A stretch of DNA of 64,000 nucleotides from Theristus sp. LFF4_11 (taxonomy: Eukaryota; Nematoda; Chromadorea; Monhysterida; Xyalidae). This document shows positions 30,201-41,447 of the stretch, in pieces. Location: contig JASANC010002240.1 in NCBI GenBank assembly GCA_030248135.1, positions 1 to 64,000 on the forward strand, read 5' to 3'. The position numbers and the translations under genes are program-made. Positions within the stretch are counted from its first letter, which is position 1; each line of letters starts with the position of its first letter. The notes under the pieces are model-generated. The model made no database searches. It was not told where the DNA came from and was given only the letters and a program-made list of their open reading frames with translations.

Positions 30201-33127
30201 CGCAGAATACACAGTGCGCGAAAGAGGAATTCACGGATCGTAGTTGCAAGAAAAAACATACTGTAATATATTTTGACAAAAATCGGGTGGTTTGATTTCA
30301 ACCAAACCCGCGACACCTTCGTTTTCTTACTGTAATTCAAGTTCTGTATTCTGCGAAAAAAGCGACAGGTTTAAAAAAATATACCGTAATATCTTGAATT
30401 CATGATCATCGTTCATGCACGCACCTGGCTGGCCCCGGCCCCACTCGCACCCCCACCGTCGCCACCGCCGCAAACGTCCATGGTCTCCTCGTTGTCATCA
30501 ACCATCGGCTGCACCGTCCACGGCGCGTCGACGGCCATTTTTTTCACGAACCTCTTGCGTCGCTGCGCGCCGGCGGCCGCGTGCGGACCGACGCCCGGCG
30601 CGACGTAGTTGTCCGGATACGAGTCGGACTCACCTGGAGCAGCAGCGAACGATCAGGTTGCTGTTGTTCATCGCCCATAACAGGTGGGAAAGGCAGTGAC
30701 ACGCAATTAGGCCGATCGAGCGGGCTCGGTCGGGTGCGGACGCTGTGTAGGTGCTAAGCTGCGTCGCTGTCCGCAACGATCAGGTAAACATTGCTGGCAG
30801 ATAGCCAAGTTCACACGGACGTATGCGGACCGGCCGTCAACGGCACCTCTTCATACACGGAGGCAGTATGCAATCACACGTGACGTGATGTTGCCCACCG
30901 GAGAACCAGAGACCAGTGCCATCTCATGGTATGGCGGCGGCGTAGTACCGCGCAACGGGATTGTCTGCAAGCTGTGGTACACCGCGGGCGGCGCGGCACA
31001 TCGCAAATGTCCGCGCGTACGGTTCACCCGCGGCATCTGATCCTGATGACCTGATTGGCTGCACCGCGACGCGATCCGGAATGCTAAAAAAAATACTCAG
31101 CTGCGAACCAACCGAGAAAGCCGGGCGCCAGTATCGCAGCCACCGGCGGCTGTGCGTCAGTGTGGCCCGGCATCGGCCGTCTCACAAGCAACCGGGGCTG
31201 CCCGTGACCCGTGCCGCCCGGTTTCAGTCCGACGCTCCTGAGACACAACTGGCTGTGTCGCTGAAAGACAACAAAAGCAAGAACTGTTTTCACTGTCTGA
31301 AAAATTCGTGTCACATCAGGGACTGACGTTCTGAGAGGTTTTTTTGCGCTGAAAACAAAATCGATGAACCAGACGCATGTGTACAACACTGACTGCGTCG
31401 TTTCACCCCGGTTCTGTTTTCTTTCTTCTGTTTCGTTGCGCGCACCACCCACAGTAATCCACCAACCAACCAACCAACGGATCGATCACGGTGGTGGTGT
31501 CCATTTTGTCGGCCGGCCTGCGCATCTGCTGCTTCTGCTGGTTCGACAGGCGGCTTCGCTGTCGCACGACGCCAATGGAGCACGAGTCGCCACTCTCCTC
31601 GCTGCCCGCATCCACGGTCGCCTGTGATCAGTTTTTTTGGTTGTTGGTATGATCAAATCGTTTTTTTTGTGATGGAACTTTTCATTTATGCGATTAATTG
31701 GTTTGCGTCGTGCATTTCAACAACAAAGCAGGTTGCTGATCTGATTATATTCAGATTCGGCCGGGTGATTGATCGAATTCACAGAATGGCATCGCATATC
31801 TAACCAACCAACCAATTCGCATACAAAATACGCGACACAAAATGCAGCAAAAGCAACGATTCCAATCCCGCTCGGGGCAGGCACACGCACACACACGCAC
31901 TTCATTATCGGCGAAACTGGCGGTCGCCGTCGCATTGCCAACATCGGCCGCACTTGACTCGGACGCGTTTCGCGGCGTCGTCGTTGTCACTCTGTTTAGT
32001 TTCGTCGTATCCGCCGAGTTTTTCGACGGCCGGTATTGCGATGTAGCAGCGTTACTATTGCGATGTTTCGTGGCAGCACCAGCAGAGCTACTCAACTTAG
32101 CTGCGGAGGAAGTCGCGTGAGTTGGACAGGACGTGCAGTCGGAGTTGTGCGCTGCTGCAAAGTGCACGGTTTTGGTAATCGGGTTTGTCGTTGCCCGATG
32201 TCTCACAACACAAATTATTCATGTTTGTTTGCAGGTCGCCGTGACATTGTAAAATAAGCGCCATTCATAGAAATTCAATCGCCAGCGTCACTTTGCTGAC
32301 GCATTCATGGAGCCAAAAAACGTCGCAGCTTTACGTGCGATGTGACGCCTGCGCTGCAGCGCGTGCGAGTGCATGAATGGAGCCTAACGAACAAATTTGC
32401 ATGTTTGCGGCGTGCACGCGCAGACAAAAACAGACAAAAACTGCTATAAATGTCGATGCTGAGGAGGACAAGCCCACCTGCAGCCGAGTGTTGTTGATGC
32501 CGTGAACGGAGGTCATACGGAAACTGGTGTTGTTGCTGTTGCGGTGACACAACATTCGAGTTCGGTGAATTCGTGTCGGATTTCGGTCGATTTCTCGCGG
32601 TATTTCTTGTTTGTTGCGTCTGTCTAGCGCCACTTTTCGACGACGACGACGATGCGATGTTCACGGCAATCTGCACGTTGACGCAAGAAAATAGTAATGC
32701 TGCAGTTTAGTTGGTCAACCACTCTTCTGCTGTTTGTTTGACTGAACCGAACCACAAACAAAAACAACTTCTTGGCTTGAACTTGTAAGCATCAACGACT
32801 TTCAAAAATTTCGAGCCCCATGGGATGTTTGCGCAAAATCATCATCAAATATTTTCACACTCACTCAATGATCTCACTGACCGGTTTCATTTCGCTGTCG
32901 TTTTTGGTCACCATGAGTTCACCGATTGCTTCTTGTGGAACTCCCATGCTGCCGTCATTTTTCAGAGCATCCATCAAATCGCTCAGCTGGTTGTAAAGCG
33001 CGTCGTCGCCACAATTTTGCTCTCTTGAATGTTGTGCGGACGATCCGGAATTTGTCAGTTTTTGTCGATTTTGGTTGCACAGACGTTCGCGCAGATCCAG
33101 CAGACCCGACCGAACGTCGCCGCTCAT
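27284..33127 (-). CDS. GPATCH2/Sqs1-like RNA-processing protein, twelve exons, 3' end not found
   Basis: Minus-strand exons with matching phases: 32882-33127, 32478-32670, 31901-32154, 31471-31621, 30425-30633, 29881-30065, 29365-29444, 28813-28936, 28315-28367, 28068-28231, 27629-27739, 27284-27385, totalling 624 codons. The N-terminus is MSGDVRSGLLDLRERL. The middle is Ser/Asn/Thr-rich with a basic RRKRFVKKMAVD motif (exon 5). An acidic SSSDDDDD run leads into GEQGDDEQSDWFFEGA (exons 7-8); these two motifs occur in the same order in vertebrate GPATCH2. Exons 11-12 (INRKLIRFLRDV through HEFIRLAHFYRLDC to SCLVLSKTK) look like an R3H domain, which precedes the G-patch in yeast Sqs1. The expected C-terminal G-patch was not found downstream. 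Sqs1-type G-patch proteins activate the DEAH helicase Prp43 in splicing and ribosome assembly. The start follows GGCACAAA. Several introns hold MITEs or a SINE. Confidence 0.72.
28588..28746. mobile_element. Palindromic MITE, diverged, CACGTGATGC core
   Basis: An imperfect palindrome with ATTAGCTGATTGGCTGGCGA on one arm, the inverted counterpart on the other, and CACGTGATG/CATCACGTG near the centre. It resembles the CAGTCGAAC family but its ends have decayed. It lies in the intron between exons 8 and 9 of the GPATCH2-like gene. Confidence 0.5.
28966..29056. mobile_element. Small palindromic element, TCATACTGACG family
   Basis: The arms AGTTCATACTGACGTACGT and ACACGTCAGTATGAACGG are inverted copies about 50 bases apart. 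Single arms of the same type occur near 24141-24157, 51556-51594 and 57050-57065. It lies in an intron of the GPATCH2-like gene. Confidence 0.55.
29151..29339 (+). mobile_element. tRNA-derived SINE with (CAA)n tail
   Basis: Same family as 9012 and 13161, differing at only a few positions by eye. The tRNA-like head is CCCTCGTGGCCTGGTGGTAG, the B box is GGATCGAGCCCC, and the tail is CAA repeats. It is inserted antisense in an intron of the GPATCH2-like gene. Confidence 0.85.
32256..32395. mobile_element. Short palindromic element, CATTCATG family
   Basis: Left arm AAGCGCCATTCATAG, right arm GCATGAATGGAGCC, with an internal GACGCATTCATGGAGCC. It lies in intron 2 of the GPATCH2-like gene and resembles elements at 15363, 46328 and 54983. 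Confidence 0.45.
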
Positions 33128-33187
33128 TTTGTGCCTCCCTTCCCTTGTCAAACAAAAATGAAAATATTTTTCCTAACGGGTATTACC

Positions 33188-33865
33188 TAGGGTTGTTAAA
33201 AAAAACAAAAATCGTCATTTTTGTTTTTTTTTTAAAAAAAAAAATTTTTTTTTTAAAAAAAAAATTTCAAAAATCAAAGTTGTGCTAAATCAATCAGGGA
33301 GTCCGAAGAACCACATATGATATGCAAGCGCCTCCCGAATGACTCCCGTATGGCGGAACTTTGCAGATTTTGTTTTGGTGACCTCAATTACCCCTTTTCC
33401 AAACCGTCACCATGCCTCTTCTTGTGTTTTGACCTCCAAAACGTCACTAATTGTCCCCAGCTAAGCTAATGCTAAAGTGAAGACAAACATACCGCCTTGA
33501 AATTCGATCAATTCTTCTGATGGTGTCGCGACGACACGACACGAAGCAGCAACCAGACAACGTAGCGCTTGCAAACGGAGCAGCGAGCACAATCGGACGC
33601 TCTGCGAGGCGAATCGTCACCTTATCTGCATCGGAAATGGTAGGCTAAGCTTTGGGACGCTCAAAAACTTCATCGCAGATGTTGTCGAAGCCTAAAATCA
33701 GTCGGTAAAACGGCCCAAAATCGACTGCTAAAGGTTTTACGAGGTATAATCAAAGAAAATTTTTGTTGAACTTTCGAAAAATTGTGCCAAAATTGCATTT
33801 TTGTTTTTTTTTTAATCACTTTTTTTTTTAAAAAAAAAAATTTTCATTTTTGTTTAACAACCCTA
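33188..33865. mobile_element. hAT-like MITE with perfect 8 bp target duplication
   Basis: The element runs TAGGGTTGTTAAA to GTTTAACAACCCTA and is flanked by GTATTACC on both sides (33180-33187, 33866-33873). An 8 bp duplication with TAGGG ends is the hAT pattern. A/T homopolymers lie inside each end. The interior is a diverged relative of 24793-25548. It encodes no transposase. Confidence 0.85.
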
Positions 33866-33934
33866 GTATTACCTATTTCGATGCTTCGGTATCGTATCAC
33901 TACTTTTGTACGATAAACGTTGGATCGTTGGATC

Positions 33935-35476
33935 CAGTAGCGAAAGTGCGGGGGGGGTGGGGGGGGGTCCACCCCCCCCTCAGCCGAAAATCCTGCCCGT
34001 GCACGGTAGGGATAGGGGAAAAAAATCCGAATTTTTTTTTTGAATTAAAAATTTTTTTTTTTTAATTTTTTTTTACAAGTTAGGTTTGTTCGAAGCGTCT
34101 CGTCGAGCTGAGTTCATCTAGACTATTTTCAGAACGATCCGGAAAACTATAAGAGCGAAAATCGTGTTTTATTGAAATTATGTCCATTTCATAGAGGGAA
34201 AGTTGCATTTTCAACAGTAAAACAGGGCAATTTTTCACGTGTACTTGAATATTGAACCGTTCTTAGTGGTTCCTCTTTAGAAAATTACCAAAATTTGACT
34301 GTGTTCAAAAATTCCTGTTTGCTGTAGCTAAGTCGGCAACCCCTGTCGACCCGGTCGCCCCCCCCCCAAGACACTTACTTTCAGGTTCAACCAGCTATGC
34401 TATCTGCCACATGGCGAGAGCCCACTCTTCAAATCATCGTATCGAAAACACGTACCATGATTTCGCGATCACGTTGCGGGCAACTGACAGACGCAAGTTT
34501 AACACGTTAGTTTAGCTCAGCACACAAGTTTTAACATGTGGCCATGTTATCGGGTATCTGAAAAACGGTCGTGTGATGTGGTATTAACCAACATCCCCGC
34601 TCCAATTGTTTAACAATATATCGCACAACTCCATTGTAGACCTATAACGTACGCCAATCAACAAGATATCATGTTCATCTCATGGCCTACCGACTGAAAA
34701 AACATGTTCTAAGTTGCAAGAAAACGATTTCTGAAACGATATTTCAATTCAGTTAAGTCATTTCAACGCTAAAAATTGACTCTAGAAGTCATCCAAATCG
34801 AAAAACATGGAGTACGTCGGTCAAAATGACCAAATAATGACATGTACCTAAGCACACAAAGAAGTTGGGAAGAAAATTTGGTTTGAACTTTCAAAAAATT
34901 ATGCCATAAATCGAATTTTCAGAGCAAAGTAGAAGAAAAATTTTTCAAATTTTTTTTTTAAGTTTAAAAAAAAAATCCAAATTTTTTTTTTTAAACGAAA
35001 AAAAAATAAAAAAAAATTTTTTTTCAAAGCCCCTAACCCTAGTGCACGGGCAGATACCCGTGTACCCCCCCTCCCCCCCTTTACCTCGACACGGGTACTA
35101 GACTCCCCCCCACCCCCCTCCGCGAGAAAACACGGGATCGCACCCCCCCTCACGGTGGTCAATCTCATCTCAATTTTTTTCCAAAAATACCGTAATTTTT
35201 GCATTTTTCTTGACGTTTGTGTCTGTCCCTGCATAGATTTTGTTGTTTCTGACCAAACAAGCAGCTTGCTTGCACAAAATATTCTGTATTTTACAAGAAT
35301 TTCTGTGTTTTTCTAAGGCAAAAATTTGGTATTACCCGTGCGATCCCGTGCACCCCCCCCTCACGAAATTTTTCTGCCAGTGCACCCCCCCCCCCTCACC
35401 GAGAAGGCACCTGACCCCCCCCCTCTAAAATTAGGCAAACACCCCCCCCTCACCCGAGGTCCCGCTTTCGCTACTG
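33935..35476. mobile_element. G/C-run hAT-like element, CAGTAGCGAAAG ends
   Basis: Ends CAGTAGCGAAAG and CTTTCGCTACTG are perfect inverted copies. GTTGGATC occurs twice in tandem on each side (33919-33934, 35477-35492). The ends carry long G or C runs broken by short words such as GTGCACGGG. It is interrupted by a second hAT-like element at 34007-35041. Partial relatives occur at 37539-37750 and 62955-63790. Confidence 0.8.
34007..35041. mobile_element. hAT-like element nested in the G/C-run element
   Basis: It starts TAGGGATAGGGG and ends CCCCTAACCCTA, flanked by a perfect 8 bp duplication GTGCACGG (33999-34006, 35042-35049). Removing it leaves one GTGCACGG and restores the host element. 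The interior (1035 bases) is AT-rich with homopolymers and has no transposase frame. TTGAACTTTCRAAAAATTATG near its right end is shared with the other hAT-like MITEs. Confidence 0.85.
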
Positions 35477-35492
35477 GTTGGATCGTTGGATC

Positions 35493-36483
35493 TTTTAAAT
35501 TGAATAAAAAAACAAAAAATGCCGATTTTTTAATTTAAAGTTTTTTTTCTCTAATATGCTCTGAAAACCTCGTTTTTGGCACAATTTTCGAAAGTCGCAA
35601 GGCTTGGCTTAATATTTCCGATGCAGCCACAGTGACTGACAGCCATTTTGCCTCACATTGTGAATTCTGAGCGTCCGAGTTGCGCATGCACCGTCTGCAA
35701 GCGCTACTTTGTCTGGCTGCTGTTTCGTGTCGTGTCGTCGTGGCGTCGATGAAAACAAAACACGCCGCACGGCCAAAATGCGCCGCAAGGGAAGCACGCC
35801 GCATGCCAAAATACGCCGCAGAAAATATGCACATGGCAAATTCAAAATACGCCGCAAACAAAATTCGCCACAATCATTAAAACTGCTCAAAATCACACGG
35901 AAACAGCATAATTAAACGAAAGTTGACTCAGATTTAATGAAACTAGACATAATCACAACAAAAAAATACATTTTCCAGGGTTTAACTGTTATTTGACAAC
36001 GTGCTAAGTGTGTGCGGGGATCAGAAGTTGATACGAAAGTTGTTCTTTATTACCACTGCAATAGAAATGGGAAATTATATTTTGTGAGTTTTGGAACACA
36101 CCCAACCGCAGCTTGTGGTATTGTATTGTGCACAGCTCGAGAAGTTGGGTGACAGACTTTCGGCGGTCATCGTTGCAGCAGATTTTCAATGCAGCAGCAG
36201 GCAGCAGTGTTACCCAGATTTTATTTCGCAATATAGAGCCCCTCGAGCTGTGGTTGGTGTCGATCGAAAGGCCAGCTTCCAGGCTACACGCACATGTATA
36301 ACTCGGCAAATAAAGTGCAGTTTTTATATGAAAAAACAGTCGTAAAAAATATGTCACACGCGCGCGCACTCGTTGCAAAGACGTTGCTTCACTTTTCTCC
36401 ATGAAAACAAAACGACATTCTTTGGGCAACATATGCCAATAAAGTACTCGTGAACCGGGATACGATGAGCCATCGATGAGCTC
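35493..36483. other. Intergenic; short CGCCGCA-spaced repeat
   Basis: At about 35757-35865 the word ACGCCGCA recurs six times with spacings of roughly 16-30 bases, the intervening bases being AAAAT-like. Open frames over it on both strands follow from the repeat. No supported gene. Confidence 0.35.
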
Positions 36484-36990
36484 AAACTACAAACGACACT
36501 TTGACGTGTTGCCGGTTGTTTGCTGAGTTGATTGAGCCGTCGATCGTCGAAATCGGTCGAGCACAGCGCCGGCAGAGTCGCGTGACAGGTCGGCGCACAA
36601 CACACATGTCGTGAAATGCATCATTTGCCAACACATAACGTCGCCTAGATCACGATTTCCTCGACCGATTTTGACGATCGACGGCTCAATCAACTCAGCA
36701 GAGCATCCGAAACACGATGATGTGTCGTTTGTAGTTGGTTTTTGTTTTGTTCAACATTGGTTTGTGTGCAATAAAAAATTCATGAAAAAACACACAACAC
36801 CAATTTATGGTGGTTTGGGATTTTCTCGATCCGAAACCGGTTCCGATCTCGAAACCGCCGAAACAAACCACAAACGACACATTGACGTGTTGCCGGTTGT
36901 TTTCTGAGTTGATTGAGCCGTCGATCGTCGAAATCGGTCGAGCACAGCGCTGGCAGAGTCGCGTGACAGGTCGGCGCACAGCTTTTTTGT
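36484..36990. repeat. Three copies of a ~120 bp repeat, middle one inverted
   Basis: Copy one spans 36484-36602, copy two (reverse) about 36640-36740, and copy three 36865-36980. Shared words are TTGACGTGTTGCCGGTTGTT, GAGCCGTCGATCGTCGAAAT and GTGACAGGTCGGCGCAC. Copies one and three are about 95 percent identical by eye. Copies one and two can fold into a hairpin. The apparent ORFs here are repeat translations. Confidence 0.75.
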
Positions 36991-37538
36991 CTGCAATAAA
37001 ATCAAAAAATCTTGACTACGGTTGACATTGTCGTCGCATTGACAATAATTTTCGCCGTCAAATTAAAAGGAGTTGGGCTGGGCAAAGCGAAAAGTAGAAC
37101 GGCTTTGTGTTCCAGTCCGAGATTGCAATTTGCGGCAAAGCGGAACGAAAAATGAAAAAGGTGATTGGGATTGATTGGTTCACTTCACAGAAATAGAGGT
37201 AAACTTGAATATTTCAGAAACTTTCGCTCTGTTTGTTCAATGTCCTTCAAGCATCGGCGTCTTTCGTCAGCTACCGTAAACCAATTTTGAATTCCCGCGT
37301 ATCTGTAAAATATATTCTGGAGTTGGCGACCTAAAATGAGACAAAAAGAAGTTTTTTTCAATCTATTTCTATGAAAATGGGATTGGATTGGGATTGCTGA
37401 CAGCTTACTTAACCGCCAAAAACAAATTTCAAAAAACTGCGGCGTGTTTATTTCTGGCGGCGTATTTCCTATTTGCCGTTTGGATTGACATTCTTCATTG
37501 TAATTTCAAAGATTTTGCAGCAAAATTTAGCGTTTTTC

Positions 37539-37750
37539 CTTCAAAATTTAAGCGAAAAAATCTCATGGGTGGGGTGGGGGGTGTGCACCCCCCCCCCAGA
37601 AAATTTTCTACAATAGTGCACCCCCCATGGCCCCCGCCTGGGGTGGGGGTGTCACTGTACCATGACTGATACCCCCCCACTGAAAAATTTTCGGCACCCC
37701 CCCCCCCCACGTGACGACACCCCCCCCCCCTCGAAAATTTGCTTTCGCCT
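37539..37750. repeat. Fragment of a G/C-run repeat
   Basis: It opens with TTTTGCAGCAAAATTTAGCG, shared with 63385-63410, followed by G and C runs separated by GAAAATTTT words. It is a truncated member of the same repeat as 62955-63790. Confidence 0.6.
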
Positions 37751-37755
37751 TCGGT

Positions 37756-38286
37756 ACTGATTCTGGATTGATTTATTGACTGTTTTCAGCCTTGGTGAGT
37801 GATGATCGACTCGCGCATTGAAGTACTTGAGCGTCGCAAAGGCTAGTTCAACAAATTCCGATGCCGCTAAGGTGAGATAGAAGCAGAGAACTCACATTTA
37901 CGCATCGTTTTTCAGGATCTCGAAAGGTCGAAATTGCACCGTCTGCCACTGCAAGCGTCACTTCGTTGGTTGCTCGTTGCTGTTTCGCCTCGTGTCATCA
38001 GTATGATCACACCGGTTTGTTGTTGAACTTGTTTCCGTGTTATTTGAGGTGAATTGAGAGGCAAAACACGAGACGTGATGTCGTCGGTGGGAAAATGGGG
38101 TCGCCGAAACCAAGTCGAAATTTTCACCCTCCTCCCATATGAGTGGGGGTCATATGGTAAGTCGGTGGCTCCTCAGATGGTGATATTCGGACTCCCTGAA
38201 AAATTCTGAACAACTTTCATTTAAAAAAAATTAAAAAATTTTTTTTAAAGAAAAGAATAGGAATTTTTTTTTTCTTGACATCTCTG
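37756..38286. mobile_element. Truncated hAT-like MITE, reverse copy of the 24793 element
   Basis: Reverse-complement of about 24793-25340, with strong identity over the centre including CATATGAGTGGGGGTCATAT. One end (CTTGACATCTCT) is present. The other is cut at a junction with the G/C-run repeat. Confidence 0.7.
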
Positions 38287-38667
38287 GCCGTCCCATCGTC
38301 GTCGGACGAACGAATTTGAAATGATAAAGTGGTTTCGTTTTCGTGGTTTCGAATTACTTATTCCATGACAGAGATGATGGGGGTGCGGTGGTCGGTGGTG
38401 ATGTTGGTGTCCGGTGGGTGAGTTTCAAAGGGGAAGTAGGGGGTGGCAATGGCAAACCGTGGCTGACTGGACAATCGCTGTCTACGCAATGATTTATGCT
38501 TTTTGATTTCTGTTTTCAGTTTTCGTGCTTTCTTTTTGTTTTTCTTCGTCTCTCTGTTTTATTTTGTAACTGAAAAAAAATTCTGAAAACCAGCCAGAAG
38601 TTTGCTTGAGCAAGAGCTTTCCACAAACCGAGTCTCAACCAAAGTCAAGCTTTCAATAAAACGGGTA

Positions 38668-38932
38668 CGGTATGGCCGGTTAAACATGGCAGCTTTTTTC
38701 AGGGTGCAAGGCGCGCGCGAATTTTGAATGAAAGAAAAACGACGTTCAGAAACTGAATTATGTGCCAAATTTGATGCATTTTTTTGAACTGATGGATTAT
38801 CCGCGCTATTCTGTTCATTCTTTATCCCTTGTACACATGATTGGGAATTACGTTGGCTTTTTTGAAAAAGACAACTCCTAGTCTGCGGCTGATCCCGCCT
38901 TGATGGACTGCCTCATTTATTCGGCCATACTG
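38668..38932. mobile_element. MITE, CAGTATGGCCGAATAAA family
   Basis: Ends CGGTATGGCCGGTTAAAC and TTTATTCGGCCATACTG, flanked by TA on both sides (38666-38667, 38933-38934). Copy of the element at 21022-21283. Confidence 0.8.
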
Positions 38933-38934
38933 TA

Positions 38935-39493
38935 AGAAAATCTTTGTAAGCTTGCTTAAAATGTAGAATAAATTAATCTTTTTAATGACAATCCACAAAT
39001 GACGATTTTTTTGTTGACCGCGATTGTCCATGCCACGACTGTCCAAGTCGCGATTTTCTGGGTTGCTGTTGTGCGCACGCTATTCGAGCAGGTGGCGGAG
39101 CAAAAACTAAAAAGACGAGACCAACGCTGCGGCCTGTTTGCTCTGTTTATTTTTTTAGGAAATCTGAACGAAATGCCAGTTCACTGCAAGTCATCAATCA
39201 CTGACCAGTCGGTCTTTTTTCGCAAGAATGCGGGATGCTCCGCTAAAACTGTTAAGACAGCATGAGATACGGAGACCCATAAAACAACGTAAAACATAAA
39301 GACACACAAAAAACAAATCAGTACGTCGCACACAAAAAAGAAAAAAGAAAAAACGAAAAAGGAAAAATACACGGACACGAAAAAAGGCAAAGGGAAAAAG
39401 AAAGAAAAAATGTACGGATTTCAAAAAAAAAATAAATAAATAAATAAATAAAAAAAATAAATAAATAAAAAAAAATAAATAAAAAAAACACAT
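38935..39493. other. Gene-free, ends in (AAAT)n microsatellite
   Basis: No exon is supported. From about 39300 the plus strand is A-rich, ending in AAAT/AAATA repeats at 39421-39490, directly downstream of the LINE fragment. Confidence 0.4.
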
Positions 39494-40084
39494 TCACATG
39501 AGAACCTCTGACACAATTTTGCCATGCTTGTTGTTTGCGATTTTATGTAGAACTTCAGACACAATAGTGCGATCATTAACGGTACGCTTGAAACGTGGTA
39601 TTGGCAGTGAAACAACGGATTGACTCAAACAGTTGTATGCAGCACCAATCGATAAAAGGGCGCCTGAGACCGCACGTTTACAGGTTTGCCTTGGAATCAC
39701 AATAGCACGATGGTGGTTTGTACGAGCACTTATACGTTTGTTACTTGAAGACAGAAGGCTCAACTCAAAGCATGAGCCGTCACGAATCAGACATTTGTGC
39801 AGATATGACAAGCGATGTGCAAAAACGGACTGAAACAAAGGTACAATACCACAACTGTCACACAGAGTTTCATAGCTTGTATCACGATTGAAATTGCGAG
39901 TCAACAGCCGAAGAGCAAAACTCTGAACGCGTTCAAGCTTGACACGATCTTTTTCAAAAGATCTGTCTGTCAAAGGTTCAGAATTTTCGCAAAGTTGACA
40001 CTCAAAACGCTTGCTCACAACAAGCCATTCCGCGGTGCCGGCAAGTGTGTCAACCTGCTCGAAACCGCAAACAGTGAACTTCAT
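39494..40084 (-). CDS. LINE (non-LTR retrotransposon) RT C-terminal fragment
   Basis: An uninterrupted 196-codon frame on the minus strand has the layout of the region after the polymerase core in CR1/Jockey-like LINEs: LERVQSFALRLLTRNF, a Leu/Ser-rich middle, then AIVIPRQTCKRAVSGALLSI and AYNCLSQSVVSLP. LINE ORF2 tails usually read as VQ.AARLLT, VPR..T.., ALLSIGA-like blocks in that order. The catalytic core (YADD) is absent. It is a 5'-truncated relic, with the frame surprisingly intact. Confidence 0.55.
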   Translation of the reverse strand: MKFTVCGFEQVDTLAGTAEWLVVSKRFECQLCENSEPLTDRSFEKDRVKLERVQSFALRLLTRNFNRDTSYETLCDSCGIVPLFQSVFAHRLSYLHKCLIRDGSCFELSLLSSSNKRISARTNHHRAIVIPRQTCKRAVSGALLSIGAAYNCLSQSVVSLPIPRFKRTVNDRTIVSEVLHKIANNKHGKIVSEVLM

Positions 40085-41447
40085 TTATATCATCTTGTAA
40101 ATGCAAGCAACGTTGACTGCAGGGATAGCGCGGATCGGTGCCAGAGCAGCATAGGACGCACCAAAAAACCTGTGAAGCAGCAGAAAACGACGACTCTGTC
40201 GCATGTGAACGAGCGTCGTTTTGGTTGGCCGCATAGGCATAGTTATCACCGCAAAAAATGTAAGTTGTGACGCTTTTCACTTATTTTTTTAGCCAATTTG
40301 ACACCGATTCCCACTCGTATTTTTGTCGGTTGTGCCTTTTAATTGCTGTTTTTAACGTTCTCAAAATAAGGGACATACCAGCCAATTGATCCGTGCGCAT
40401 ATGTGCTTTTGCCTAAGCTGAGTCTTTTTTAGTGAAGTGAAATTGAATGGAAAAGACAAAAAGTAACATTTTGTAACAACCGATTTTTAAAAAAATTACG
40501 TAGTTTTGATTCTGTGTTTCTGTAGTGCTGGCTGATCCTGTCGGTGAATTTTGGTTCACTTAATTTGAAATTCTATTTTTTGTATCCCCAGTCGAAAACC
40601 CGCTATGAAGCGTTGTGGACATGCAGTTGTAAATGAGCTTTTGTTGATTTAGGTGGAACAGATAGCCCACCCACTTGCTTTTGGTTTCTTTTCTTTTTCT
40701 GGGAAAAGCAAACAAAACAAACCTCCATACAGGTATTGTATTTGTTCACACGTGAAAACATTGTTGAAAGAAAAGATAAAATTTTTGCTTACGCTTGTTT
40801 GATGAAACAAGCAGACAATGAATGAGCCCATTTGATTGTGAAATGAAAAACGACCTGCAAGTTTGAGTGTGTTTGCACTTGATGCTCTCATCACTCGAAA
40901 GCTCTGTTCAAACAAAGTTTCATTCACTTTGGCACGCGTATGATTCTGAACAGCAATTACATGGAAGTATAAAGAAATTTTAAAAACAAAAGAGTAAATA
41001 AAATAATAAAGTCCAAAATAAAAAGTAGTTTTAAAAAAGAAGGGGTTTAAGTGTGAAATGGAATGTTTTCATTATTTCTTATTGTATTTCAGTTTGACTG
41101 AGTAATTGCAAAACAGAAAAGAAACGCAGGTACCGTATCACAGCAAATTCAGCGAACACATGTGCACGACACATGAAATTTCAAGCATTATTGACTTCTT
41201 CAATGTTTTAGTTCATGATGGTGCACGATGAAGCGCGGTGGTTGTCAGTTCACTCCCAAATCATTCGTTTCAACAGTGTTCGTTCTTTGGCGTTTTTGTG
41301 TCGGATCGGTTGTGTTTGCTGGTAACGTGGAGGCCATCTGATTGAGCTCTTCTAAAATGCAGAAGATATTTCATAGTTTCCAAACGTGTCCCCTTTTCTC
41401 CTGTAGTTCAAGTTGATGCATTTTGTTGATTCTCAGCAAAGGAAACC
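40085..41447. other. Intergenic, no supported gene
   Basis: AT-rich with short frames. Nothing matches a family or a repeat elsewhere in the window. Confidence 0.35.

Noticed and set aside
39421..39490. LINE poly-A tail
   Set aside because: The A-rich tract is on the strand opposite to the LINE sense strand, so it would be T-rich at the element's 3' side. It is more likely a separate microsatellite.
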